A stretch of 64,000 nucleotides of DNA from Endomychus coccineus. Lineage: Eukaryota > Arthropoda > Insecta > Coleoptera > Endomychidae. The stretch spans positions 18,394,297-18,458,296 of the forward strand of contig OY294068.1 of NCBI GenBank assembly GCA_958510875.1, given 5' to 3'. Position numbers and translations under genes: made by a program. How positions within the stretch are numbered: position 1 is the first letter of the stretch; every line of letters starts with the position of its first letter. Shown one piece after another: positions 37,182 to 48,014 of this stretch. Under the pieces are notes generated by a model. The model had not been told where the DNA came from, made no database searches, and saw only the letters and a list, made by a program, of their open reading frames with translations.

Positions 37182-39846
37182 GTATGTACTTTGTAGTGGA
37201 TAAAGTACTACGTTCTACTACTAAAACCTGGGGCACCCTGTATATGTTTATTTATATACCTACCTACTTTATAGCTCGTATTATTTTGTTTTGCCCCACC
37301 CTACGAAAAACTTTGCGGGAGCATATGGTCTTCAGATTATGATATATTTACATGAATGAATGTTTTTTGTTGATTTTTCAAAAATTATAATAGTTGTTAT
37401 TGTTGAAAAATACAAAACATCTTTGCTGTAATATTTGCTATTTAGTAAAATTGAAAATAATATATTCAAACGCATCACATAATAGATTATCACAAGACTC
37501 AACTGTGTTTCATAACACAGTATAATTCATGAAGGAAGCTTCACAAGAAGCTGCTTTGAAGAGTTTTCTTAGGTTTTACCTTACGGTTGTCATGCATCAA
37601 AAATTTCTGAAAGGTGAAATAATCCCCTGCTTCTTTAACGTACGAAATACGTTTGTTAATTAGTGTTCATTCTAGAAGAAAAAGCTCCAAGCGATTGTAC
37701 ACGAAATGTTTGAAATGTAGGCTGAGCGTGAAAGGAAGGATATCCGGTTCCGTCCAGCTTTGTTGCTTGTGTAACAATCAACAATATGCCCGTTTCACAC
37801 CTAAGACGCTTGTCACACACACACACACTGGTCACTACTATCTTTAATTCAATCCATGACGCTGCTTGTTTGTCCCAAAAGACCTGTTTCTGAAGTCGTG
37901 TTCCATTCTGTAACAGTGCAAAAATTCGTCGACATCATATCGAAAAACGTATTAGATTAGGAAATTCACCCCAGACATAAAGAATAACGTAGAACTTATT
38001 ATAATTATCTTATTGTTGTTTCCAATAATATTTCATACGCATTCACATTATGCATTTTGTTCGATTCACTAAAGCATTGATTGCAAAATACCAATTAAAT
38101 AATACCATTAAAAAAAAAGTATGCGTTAACCAATTAATTCAAAAAAAATTGCGAGAGATGTTGGACGTCATAGATGCTGAATATTTTGACACCTTGGCCA
38201 CCTACTGTAGTTTTAACAATAAAATCTATGTCTAAAGCTATACTTACAGCATAATTAGATTTTATTAAGTCTTCGGAAATTGTGTTTGTTAAAACTTTAA
38301 TGAATCGTATTTTCAACTTTGAATACCCCTGACTCCTGGTGCCGACAGCCAAAGGTTGCGATCAATACTGGGCTTGTCAACTGAAGAAACCAATATCAAA
38401 TAAATTGAAATATTTGTTGTATTATAAAGACTTCTCAATTTGCATTTCACCAAATCCAATTGGGCAATACGTATGGTATACTGATATTGCATCTACATTT
38501 AATTTCTGTCCAATTATGTTTTCATCAAATCCTGGGAAAAAATTAAAGATCCTGTCCATTTTGTGATTGTTGATTCACTAGATGGAACAAATGTATGCTC
38601 CTTTCTTGAAAACTCGTGGATAGTTTAAATAATATTGACAGTTTTTTCCTGCTTCGTTCACGGAGTAGATCAAAGTTTTGTTAGACTCAGAATGATAATT
38701 CACAAAATTTTAAAATGTTACCAATTCCATTCATGATATTGTGACTTTACTTTTTCCACAAATCACATCTTTTTGCTACTTGCAAAGTTTGATTCCTTTC
38801 TCTAAAACAATTTTTTTTCAACAGATACTAATTTTTTTCTTTTTGGAGTTTCGGGTAATGGTAAATTTGATACATGGTGTGAAAATATATGCTTATAGAA
38901 AAAAAAAACTTATTTTTACCTAACTAACCGATCCGGAACGTGTGGCGGGTCAACCTGTATATTCGAAATTCTAACTGAACAATATAATAATAATGAAGAA
39001 TTTGTTTTCATTGTAATTATGAAAAATTTTTAACCAATTATCTAAATATAAGTCAACTTCTAAGTAAATCCGCAAAGCTTTTTTTTCAAACATGAACACA
39101 AATATACAATAATTAACATAGTTATTCTACAAAGCAGAAACTCGTTCCACAAAATATAACGTAAAAATACAGAAAGCTGTTATTGAGAAATAAAAGAGGA
39201 ATAACAACGCTTTCAAAATTAAATTCGTTTCCCTAGAAAATTTTCATTTATACGAACTGAAGCGAGAAGAATAAATGAACAAATGCAAATTCAATAGCAT
39301 TAAAACAGTTATTCCATTCTTATTGGATCAGATGGAGCCCAATAATTGTTATCCTTCCGTATTCGATTCCAATGACTGTCATAAAAATTCAGACATACTT
39401 ATATCGGGCTTTGACGAATGTATTCAATAAATGAAGAGTGGTTTTCAGCCATTGATGGTCATTTATACCCTTAATTCGTACGCTTTTATTTTCAAATTAG
39501 GATAACTAAAGCGGTATTTCATTATTTTCACAACAACAACACAACAAACAAATTTAAAGTTTCTTTGCCTAATTGGCCACAATTTCATGTAAGTACATTA
39601 AGAGATATAGAATTAAATTTTTTTAATTATGAAGATAACTATTAATTATTGTATTATATCTGATAAGTTTATCCTGTACAGATTTCCATAACGTCCCGAT
39701 ATAATAAATTGTTTTCTGTAAACGTAAAAATTGAATTTGTTAAGTAATTGTATTGTGTCAGAAAGTATGGATGATTAGAGTGAAAGGGAATCACGACATA
39801 CCAATATACACTGTGCTTTACCCGGAAATAAGGGTGTATCGTAGAT
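37182..39846. other. intron sequence, no gene
   Basis: This is AT-rich. A short (CA)n tract lies at 37814-37826. Frames of 60-75 codons at 38050-38566 on both strands have no motif; one (38339-38566) is moderately protein-like and may be a repeat remnant. A patch at 38925-38965 ends AACCTGTATATT like a transposon terminus. Confidence 0.35.
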
Positions 39847-39847
39847 A

Positions 39848-40200
39848 GTCCACCGCGTTTATCTAAAATGACTTTCTGCAATAGCATTTAAGTAGTCAAC
39901 AAGTAACCAAGTATAAATTTCAATTAAAGCCTGCAATTCTGATACTATTCAGTCTGCCCTATTGACCCCTGGTTACTTACTGCACTGAGACTAACCTGGG
40001 ACAAGGTTATCCATAGATAGCACAGTGATACACTTGGTGGTAAGGGCCCTAGCAGAAGCCCTTTAACGAGGAGTAAACCTTGACAAAAATCTGGCGCCCC
40101 AGAAACCAACATAAGAGTCAAACGGATCCAGATCTGGTAGACTTGAAGGAGTATTGAAGCCGTAGTAAGTAGAAATCGCCAAAAAGTAACAAGGTACGTC
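39848..40200 (+). repeat. LTR-retroelement fragment: LTR end, primer site and leader
   Basis: This segment is an inverted, diverged copy of the one at 43605-43910. It contains AAAATCTGGCGCCCCAGAAA at about 40084-40103. TGGCGCC after an LTR-like end is a typical lysine-tRNA-type primer-binding site. It stops near 40200, so it is a fragment with no gag or pol. Confidence 0.6.
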
Positions 40201-40407
40201 ACAATCTGAAGTTCAATCGTTTTGATTTGAGAATTGAAGGTTACAATATTACTATGGTTGGTAGTTACTCTTAACAGTACTCATTCAATGACAGCATCCC
40301 GGTTCTTATATGTCTTTCTTTTGGCCATTTTTTGTCTAATTTGACTGGACTAAAGTGTTCTTTACTGAAGTTATCAGATCGAAATATTTTTAAAGTTTAG
40401 ATATTAT

Positions 40408-40530
40408 ATTAATTTTGATCTGAACAACTATGTCACGTAAGGCACCAGCACTTTCATTTGTAGCCTCCTCTAAAGAAGTAAAGTGGTAAGGTATTGTTTG
40501 TATCTACTATAAGAAAAAAAGTTAACCATT
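40408..40530. repeat. left member of a ~125-bp inverted pair
   Basis: TATTAATTTTGATCTGAAC through TCTACTATAAGAAAAAAAG is matched in inverse orientation at 46206-46331. Both copies begin at the outer side with the same sequence, as terminal inverted repeats would, 5.9 kb apart. They enclose the Tc1/mariner nest. Confidence 0.7.
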
Positions 40531-41102
40531 ATCTAGATTATTCATATTTTCATACATTAGTATCGTGTGAAGATGACGCTAGTGTCGAAACTATAAATTA
40601 TAGTCACGATTTGTTTCTATAATATATAACAATAACTCAATAAAAAAGTAAAAGAGTTTCATTTTATTATATCAATATGATGAATTATCACAAAGTAATG
40701 GCTTGAATTTTTGAATGTATTGTACATTCATAGCTACTTTCGGGTTTTAATTACATTCGCGTTCATTTAATTTCCTCTACTCAGTTTTTGTATAAATTAT
40801 TCATTTTAAGCATTGAAAATTGATGAGGAACCGTAACAGTAACTCGGCAAGCAGCATGTGCATTCCGGGCACGTAACTATCACGGTGTGCCAGTAAAAGC
40901 AGAATAAATTGACCCGGATATATCTAATAATATGCAGAGCAATGATGAACGAAGGTTTGTGTGTCCGAATTGGTATCCTTCCACACATAAATCTAACGAT
41001 TTGTCTTGCGACTGTAGTTCCCAATAAATTCATATGTACATAAAATACAGGGTTCGTCTGTGAAGCGGGAATATTTAAAACTACTGTATCTACATAAGTT
41101 TT

Positions 41103-42079
41103 AAGCTATTGCATATAGCTTTTATCGCGGGCTTTGAGCGCGGCAACCGAATCAAGAAATTCCGTAACGAAAAATAATGTAAGATCTAGACACCTAACAT
41201 GTGTCAAATTAATTAATTAATTTGAAATTTCTAAAAGTGAGAAATTTCGCTATTTTATACGAATGTTATAACACTCTAGCGCTTTAGACTCCGGGATTTT
41301 CACGTGGCCTATCGAAATTAGAAGGTTCGAATTATATAAAAACATAATTGCATGAACTCCAGACGTCCTATGTAATTAGCTACGAACGAAATCATTTTGA
41401 CATATGCCTCTAGGAGCTCGCTACGCGTCAGTTAGAGTTTATACGTTAGACGCGCGTAGCAGAGACCTGAGAGTACCTGTTTCTATTAAGCTATTGCATA
41501 TATTGCATATAGCTTTTATCGCGGGCTTTGAGCGCGGCGACCGAATCAAGAAATTCCGTAACGAAAAATAATGTAAGACCTAAACACCTAACATGTGTCA
41601 AATTAATTAATTAATTTGAAGTTTCTAAAAGTGAGAAATTTCGCTATTTTATACGAATGTTATAACACTCTAGCGCTTTAGACTCCGGGATTTTCACGTG
41701 GCCTATCGAAATTAGAAGGTTCGAATTATATAAAAACATAATTGCTTGAACTCCAGACGTCCTATGTAATTAGCTACGAACGAAATCATTTCGACATATG
41801 CCTCTAGGAGCTCGCTACGCGTCAGTTAGAGAAATTAGAAGGTTCGAATTATCTAAAAACATAATTGCATGAACTCCAGACGTCCTATGTAATTGGCTAC
41901 GAACGAAATCATTTTGACATATGCCTCTAGGAGCTCGCTACGCGTCAGTTAGAGTTTATACGTTAGACGCGCGTAGCAGAGACCTCAGAGTACCTGTTTC
42001 TATTAAGCTATTGCGTATAGCTTTTATCGCGGGCTTTGAGCGCGGCGACCGAATCAAGAAATTCCGTAACGAAAAATAA
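41103..42079. repeat. tandemly repeated Helentron 5' region
   Basis: Units starting AAGCTATTGC begin at 41103, 41488 and 42005. Unit 1 is 385 bp. In unit 2 a partial extra copy starts near 41834, at AAATTAGAAGGTTCGAATTA, and repeats the last part before unit 3. Unit 3 is cut off at 42079, where the helicase coding sequence begins. The units share about 95% identity by eye. A further copy, inverted, is at 60400-60640. Confidence 0.85.
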
Positions 42080-42991
42080 CAGGAACTCGTTTATGTTGCG
42101 CTCTCTCGGGTGACTAATATTGAAAAATTGTATATCACGACAAAAAACGATAATTCTACATTCAAGTTTTATAATAATCGAAGGCAAGCTGCATCGACTG
42201 CATCTTTGTTGCAAGAATTCAAAAGACTGCCTTTAAATAGTGTTCAGACGACAGCTCAAAGTGTCTTAGATTTCCTTAGTAATAGAAATGGCATTTCAAT
42301 AATGACTTTCAATTGCCAAAGTCTAAATAGTCACAAATACGATTTACAAGATTCAGTTACGAGACAAACAAATGTGTTACTTCTTACCGAATCTTGCATG
42401 GCGCATGATAATCCGATTGAAATACCTAATTTCAATTGTATTGTTCAATTCAAACGAGATACTTTTCCAAAAGGTGGGGTAGCTATTTACCAAAATAATA
42501 ATAATGTAACTAATATTATGACTCCGAATATTGAAATAAATATAGCACACGTTAGCGATGTTAATGTTAGGCGCTCATTTTTTGGAGATATTTGTGCGTG
42601 CTTATGCAAACTTAGAAATGGCCTACACATAGTCATGGTAGCAATTTACATTTCTCCGAATCCAAAATTGGACGAGGTAGAGCATTTTATTCATCGCACT
42701 TTACTGGAGTACACTGAAGAAGGGTCGAAAATACTTGGTACAAATGGTAATAAATTTCCACTTATCTTGGCTGGCGATTTCAACATCAACTTCGCTGATA
42801 AAAAATCAGAGCGGTTGACAACTTTTCTTTCGGTAAAATTGAATTTGAAAATGAATAATGATCCACAAGAATCCACAACAAAATATGGGGCCACCATTGA
42901 CGCGGTATTTTCCAGATATTTAGAGGATATCAAGTCTCAAACTTATTTCAGTTACGATAAACCTATAGTTTCAATGATAACAAATTCCTGA
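42080..42991 (+). CDS. Helentron protein C-terminus: helicase motif VI plus AP-like endonuclease
   Basis: The open frame begins at the repeat junction with QELVYVALSRV, the final motif of PIF1-type helicases. After a linker comes an endonuclease/exonuclease/phosphatase domain, numbered from the GTG at 42110: MTFNCQSLNSH (65-75), LTES with the catalytic Glu (about 94), AIYISPN (178-184), ILAGDFNINF (219-228) and TIDAVFSRY (262-270). The frame is open to the TGA after 42991. Near the end it reads YFSYDKPIV (Asp283), where related proteins, as I recall them, have His in FSYHKPIV. That His is the usual last catalytic residue, so the nuclease is probably inactive. Rep and most of the helicase are absent. 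Confidence 0.8.
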   Translation, partial: QELVYVALSRVTNIEKLYITTKNDNSTFKFYNNRRQAASTASLLQEFKRLPLNSVQTTAQSVLDFLSNRNGISIMTFNCQSLNSHKYDLQDSVTRQTNVLLLTESCMAHDNPIEIPNFNCIVQFKRDTFPKGGVAIYQNNNNVTNIMTPNIEINIAHVSDVNVRRSFFGDICACLCKLRNGLHIVMVAIYISPNPKLDEVEHFIHRTLLEYTEEGSKILGTNGNKFPLILAGDFNINFADKKSERLTTFLSVKLNLKMNNDPQESTTKYGATIDAVFSRYLEDIKSQTYFSYDKPIVSMITNS

Positions 42992-43262
42992 ATAACCTAC
43001 ATGTATTGTAAGATAATTAAAATATTTTAAGCGATATTAACTTCTCATTCATCCAATAAAAGAAAAAAATTTGTTTTCTTATCGGTCACCACGCTCAAAA
43101 AGTGTAACTTGAATTAATATCAAAGAAAAAACTTGAATTAATATCAAAGAAAAAAAAATACTGCATAAATTAAAAATAAATAAATAATTATAATTGCATA
43201 AGTTGAGAAAAAATGCTATGCAATAGCTTCACCGCGGCAGTCCCCGAGTGCCACACGTCTTT

Positions 43263-43590
43263 TAACATTGATGTTTTTACAATTTTCTGTTGAGTTAGAC
43301 TTGCCATTTTATTTTTTTTAAATAATACATAACAAGTGGGCACCATTACGATCTACGCATTCTTGTAGTCTTTTCCGAAAATTTTCCATTACTCGCCGTT
43401 ACATTTCCGGTACTTCTTCTTGAATTTTTCGTTTTAGTTCCGCTAACGTTTGCGGTCGCTCAACGTACATCTTGCTTTTGAGCCAATCCCAAAGATAAAA
43501 GTCGCATGCGGACAACAAAACAAATTAGGCGATCTAGCCGGCCATGCAATGTCTCCATTTTTGGATATGATGTGGTTTGGAAAGAATTCC
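43263..43590 (-). pseudogene. Tc1/mariner transposase, C-terminal piece
   Basis: On the - strand NHIISKNGDIAWPARSP is followed, after a frameshift, by CDFYLWDWLKSKMYVERP and LKRKIQEEVPEM. This is the region with the last catalytic acidic residue (SPDL.PCDF..W.LK pattern) and the C-terminal helix. It continues the protein begun at 45451-44662, with the LTR fragment in between. Confidence 0.75.
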
Positions 43591-43591
43591 C

Positions 43592-44655
43592 TTTAAGCAG
43601 TGTGTCGTACCTTGCTACTTTTTGGCGATAATTACTTACGACGGCTACAACACTCCTTCAAGTCTATGAGATCTGAATCTAATTGACTTTTATGTTGAAT
43701 TCTCGGGCGCCAGATTTTTGTTAAGGCTTACTCCTCGTTTGAGAGCTTCTGCTAGGGACCTCATCACAAAGCGTATCACTGTGATATCTATGGATAGCCT
43801 TGTCCGAGGGTAGTCTCAGTGAAGTAAGTAACCAGGGGTCAATAAGGCAGACTGAATAGTATTAGAATGCTGGCTTCAATCGCAATTAATACTTGGTTAC
43901 TTCTTGACTACTTAAATGATGTTGCAGAAAGTCGTGTTAGACAAACACGGAACTTCCCAATAATAAGTTTAATAAGCTTTAACATCGATAAATATTTGAC
44001 TCTCTATATAATAATAATTTATCCCGACCCGGGGGATGCACAAGGAAGCTCAGAAGCAAAGAAAACGGTCCAAGCAGGCTATTCTCTTTTTACAGCCTTG
44101 CAAACCAAATAGTCATGTGAGTATTATTAAAAACGGCTAGTCAAGCACTAATTACTAGCAAAATTACTATAAACCTAATACTTCAATAGTAACTGACGGA
44201 ACACTTTCTTTAGGCGGCACAAATGATTGTTTTCACTCACTGACTCTAGTTGTCTAACTGACCATGATCGTTGCCTCACTGACTATAATGAATTCACCGT
44301 TTGCGAGGCGTTCTTTCATACCAATCGAGGTGCTGGTTAAGTCATCTACACCAGCTCCAGCCGAGCCCTTTTTTGCTCATTCTGCGTGCATGATGCTCCA
44401 CCAGTTCCTCAATTCTGTAACGTGTTTTGTTTATGATTACATCTGATTCGGTATCTTATGTTTACACGAAATATGTACGGTTCTGAATGAAATCAAATAT
44501 ACGCGGTCTATGAGTTGAAATGATGCAAATCTGATACTTAAACTACACGGATGTCTATGCACGGTACTATCTATATTCCTATACAATAATATAATTATTC
44601 AGAATCATGAATTGTAAATACTAATATCTACGTGTTTCCCATCAAATAATTATTC
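43592..44655 (-). mobile_element. LTR-retroelement fragment inserted in the transposase
   Basis: Read on the - strand, an LTR-like sequence is followed at about 43724 by CTGGCGCCCGAGAATTC, a lysine-type primer-binding site, and by a leader that stops near 43592. It separates two parts of one transposase, so it is a later insertion. The part 43605-43910 matches the fragment at 39848-40200 in inverse orientation. No gag or pol is present. Confidence 0.6.
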
Positions 44656-44661
44656 AAGATT

Positions 44662-45451
44662 TTAGAGCTTCGTTACAGCAGCAATAGACATACGAGCAGT
44701 ATGACTGGTAGCACCATCATGCTGTAACCACGCAATCTCTGGAAATGGAACCAGTTCTTTCCCCAAAAATGTTGTGACCATGTTTGTGTAACGAACTGCA
44801 GTAACGGTTGTAGCATTTCCTCGATCGTCTTCAAAAAATAATGGCTCGATAATGCCAGATGATAAAAGAGTACACCACACTGTCACCTTAGAACCTTCTC
44901 ATGTATCTGAAGCGGGTTTCAGCGCTGCAATAATGGCTATTCTGTCTATTTACATAGCCGTTAAGATGAACTTCATCTGACATAAAAAAGTTTTCTTCCC
45001 TATCCAAACGCTGCAACATTTCTTGACAAAAATTCATGCTAGTAACCAAATCAGCTTCTTTTAGTTCTTGGATAATTTGAATTTTATAGGGGTGACAATT
45101 CAAGTCCTTATGTTAGACTCGACATATCGACGGTTCACTCTGATATCCAATGCTAAATGCATGTCTAATCGCAGAACATTTTGGACTATGTGTTATGGCG
45201 GTTCGAACTCTATCAATGGTTTTTGGCGTTCTAACACTTCTTGCTGCTCCTTGATGTCTCAAATTTAAAGTAGATCCAGTTTCTTAAAACTTTTGTACCC
45301 AGCAATTAATTGCGTTAATAGACGGTACCCGCCCATGACGCGAAATCTTGAACTGATTGCGAAATAACCTTCTCACAGTTGTGGTGGAGTCATCATTTGT
45401 ATAAAACAATTCAACACAGAAAGCACGATGAGAACCTGACCACTGTTCCAT
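44662..45451 (-). pseudogene. Tc1/mariner transposase, N-terminal and central piece
   Basis: The - strand ATG at 45451 opens MEQWSGSHRAFCVELFY, a typical N-terminus of insect transposases of this group. It is followed by SRHGRVPSINAINCWVQKF, a helix-turn-helix DNA-binding block. Further on are FFMSDEVHLNGYVNRQNSHYC (first catalytic Asp region) and WLQHDGATSHTAR (second catalytic Asp). Several stop codons and shifts interrupt it: a TAA after VQKF, breaks near 45104 and a shift near 44887. It would pair with the C-terminal piece at 43263-43590. Confidence 0.8.
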
Positions 45452-45564
45452 GTTCACCAAATGGCGTTAAATGACTGACAATATATCATTAGCTTCAGCG
45501 CCCTCACCCCAACGTCAAATGAATAGAGTTTTTAAATTTTCCCGCTTCACTGACGAACCCTCTA

Positions 45565-46205
45565 CTTATGATGTGGTCCGCTAAAATTGTGAATAGTTAA
45601 TAGAAAGACTAGAGAATATCAAAGCAACATGAATTTCTACTTATAAATCAACAAATTGATTATCATTTCGAACTGAGTAATCGGACTATTCAGGACCGTC
45701 TACAATTAGAACTTACGTAAGCTGCCAAAAACACATTCATAATTTACACCATATATATTCATAATAATAATAATTCAAAATACGATTAATTTGTTTTGTC
45801 TTCTCTTTGTTAGAAACGAAATTAGATACAGTTTGCATGTAAATATTTCACGAAAGTTAATTTCCAACTTCCAGAATACACTCATTCTTGTGTTAAATCG
45901 AATGTTCGGTGAACTTAATGGAAGCAGGAGCTCTGTTTGTTTGTAGTCTATTATTAAAGTTTATAGTGAATTCATTATTTTATCGCCAACTTTATAATTG
46001 TACCCTAGAGGAATCTAAAGTAATTATTCTAATAAAATCGTGTTGTACACAATTATCTGCAGCCATATACCAGAACATTTTGATTTAACTTCAGAGGTTA
46101 GCGAATCTGTATCTTCGCTCGAACTTGTAATATTTACTCAAATAAACCCCATACGTGAACATTCTAAGATTATAATTATGAACAACTGTGTTCTCTCAAG
46201 TACAA
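45565..46205. other. intron sequence, no gene
   Basis: AT-rich, with no open frame of note and no recognised repeat apart from the inverted partner that starts at 46206. Confidence 0.45.
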
Positions 46206-46331
46206 GCTAGATAATGGCTTAACCTTTTTTCTTATAGTAGATACAAACAATACCTTACCCCTTTACTTCTTTAGAAGAGGCTACTAATGGAAGGACTGGT
46301 GCTTCATGGTAGTTCAGATCAAAATTAATAT
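46206..46331. repeat. right member of the ~125-bp inverted pair
   Basis: Inverse copy of 40408-40530, diverged by point changes and small indels. It ends CAGATCAAAATTAATATG on the outer side. Confidence 0.7.
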
Positions 46332-46439
46332 GTTCCGTACATACTTATGTTTCAAATTAACATACCTCGTGAAATCGTCTGAGCTGAAATAGATTTTGAA
46401 ATGAACAGTTGACTACGATATTTTGACGGCAATGGATCA

Positions 46440-47540
46440 AGGACTTCACACTGTTATTGATAATGTTAGACTTTAGCATGGCCTTTGATACAATCCGTCA
46501 TGATGTTTTGCTGGCTGTTCTCGGCTATATTGGCTTGGGTGCGGGTGCATTGGATGTGTTTGGATCATAATTGAAGGATGGGAGACAAACGGTTGTCGTG
46601 GTTGAGGCCGCTCCGGATTCGGTCGATGTCAGACTAGCAGTTCCTCAGGGTTATATCCTAGGGCCTCTGTTGTTTGCTATTTATACACATATCTTTCCGA
46701 GTTATTTGAGACAAGGCCGAGTGCATACGTATGTTGACGATACCCAAATTTACTACTTTTTCTCGGTATCCGAAGTGGAAGATGCTCTACAGAAAATTAA
46801 TGAAGATTTACAGTTAATAGCGGATACATCTCTGAACTATTCTCTCTGCCTTAATCCAAAAAAGTCTACGGCATCATTGTTTGGTAGCAATGCTAATAAT
46901 AACGTGGTACGGAGTCAAATTAAGCTACAGATAGATAACACACCGGTTCATTTGGTAGACGGGGCGAGGAATCTTGGTATCGTTAAGAACAACTCTTTTA
47001 GGTATAGAGAACACTTAAAGCTTTGTAACAAAAGGGCTTATGCTAACCTGAGGATGTTGTATCCACATCGAGGTTTTGTCGCAGTTTAATTATTGCTCAT
47101 CAGTTTATTTTCCACGCTTGGATGTAGTCTCTCTTGCAAAAGGGGTTCAAAAGATATATGTTCGATGTTTTGACTAGTGTTCAGTGGGGTACATGATGAA
47201 TGTGTGTTTGCTGGAGTTTGATTATTTGGTTTTTTTTTGGATATTATTGTTATTGTGTTATTATCTATATTTATATTCAAGACTCATAAAGTTTGTCGTG
47301 TAACAGGGGTTTAATTTTGGATTTTGCACCTGCAGTTTGATATAATCCGGGTGGATATTGCATTGTATTTGTTTTATTTTTATTTTTCAAATTAGGGTTC
47401 AAGTGGTAGAACAGAGGATGACTATTCGTATTCATCATATTTCTTTTTGTTTCTTTTATGATATTTACTTGCATATTCTATGTCTAATTTCTTGTGTGAA
47501 TAAAGACGTTTATTATTGTTATTATTATTATATTTTGGTA
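46440..47540 (+). pseudogene. LINE reverse transcriptase with 3' tail
   Basis: One frame reads MLDFSMAFDTIRHDVLL (motif A, catalytic Asp), then an in-frame TAA at 46568-46570. It continues with VPQGYILGPLLFAIY, YVDDTQIY (motif C, the two catalytic Asp) and LNPKKS, until the frame stops at 47089. After this the RNase H or C-terminal part is lost, and the element ends with AATAAAGACGTTTATTATTG and (TTA)n at about 47500-47530, the usual tail of Jockey/CR1-type LINEs. It is a 5'-truncated, recently dead copy: only the one stop is visible in the RT region. Confidence 0.8.
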
Positions 47541-47639
47541 ATTCCAGTTTGAATGTAAATGAAAAATAAATTTCTGAAGAAGTCGAAAGTCATAACGCGT
47601 CACTGAGAAAAATGTTTGTGAACATTTGTTCAAAATTTA

Positions 47640-48014
47640 ATTTTCATAGTTTTTCCGGAAACGCGAATGAAAATTCTGAACTTTTTTTATTTCATTTTTA
47701 AACAAAATCGAATTCTGAACAAATGTGAAACAACATTTTCCCCGGGAAATGCACACTTTTTCAGATATCCAAAGTTTGTGGCGCCAAAAAACGCGAAAAA
47801 ATACATGTATTTGATCGAAACCCTTGGATATCTCAAAAAGTATGCATTTCCTGGAAAATGTTCGTGCGCCTTTGTTCAGAATTTGATATTGTTTCAAAAT
47901 AAACTTTAAAAAGCTCCAAATTTTTTCTGTTTTTCCGAGAAACTGTTTAAAGTTCATTTTGAAACAATATTAAATTCTGAACAGATATGTACCAAAATTT
48001 TCCCCGGGAAATGC
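47640..48014. repeat. foldback element with three copies of one arm
   Basis: Arm 1 (about 47700-47774) contains ATTCTGAACAAATG and CATTTTCCCCGGGAAATGCA. Arm 2 (47823-47902) is its inverse, and arm 3 (47959-48014) repeats arm 1 in direct orientation. Intervening sequences contain facing GTTTTTCC blocks. No coding content. Confidence 0.8.

Larger units (their letters stand above)
41101..43262 (+). mobile_element. Helentron (Helitron2-type rolling-circle element), internally deleted
   Basis: The left end has AAGCTATTGCATATAGC (41103) and the right end has the inverse TATGCAATAGCTT (43217-43229), followed by ACCGCGGCAGTCCCC and a terminal CACACGTCTTTT. Subterminal inverted repeats and insertion between T residues are typical of Helentrons. 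The interior has a tandemly repeated 5' end and only the last part of the Rep-helicase-endonuclease protein. It sits inside the Tc1/mariner element, so it inserted later. Confidence 0.8.
41048..45562 (-). mobile_element. Tc1/mariner-superfamily transposon, split by two insertions
   Basis: The terminal repeats are CAGGGTTCGTCTGTGAAGCG at 41048 and its diverged inverse ending GACGAACCCTC at 45562. Both are flanked by TA (41046-41047 and 45563-45564), the target duplication of this superfamily. The transposase is on the - strand. Its N-terminal and central part is at 45451-44662 and its C-terminal part at about 43590-43290. A Helentron interrupts the 3' end and an LTR fragment interrupts the catalytic region. 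Without the inserts the original element would be about 1.3 kb, a normal length. Confidence 0.85.

Noticed and set aside
41103..42079. CRISPR-like or satellite array
   Set aside because: Units are about 385 bp, few and tied to a Helentron end; there are no short regular repeats with spacers.
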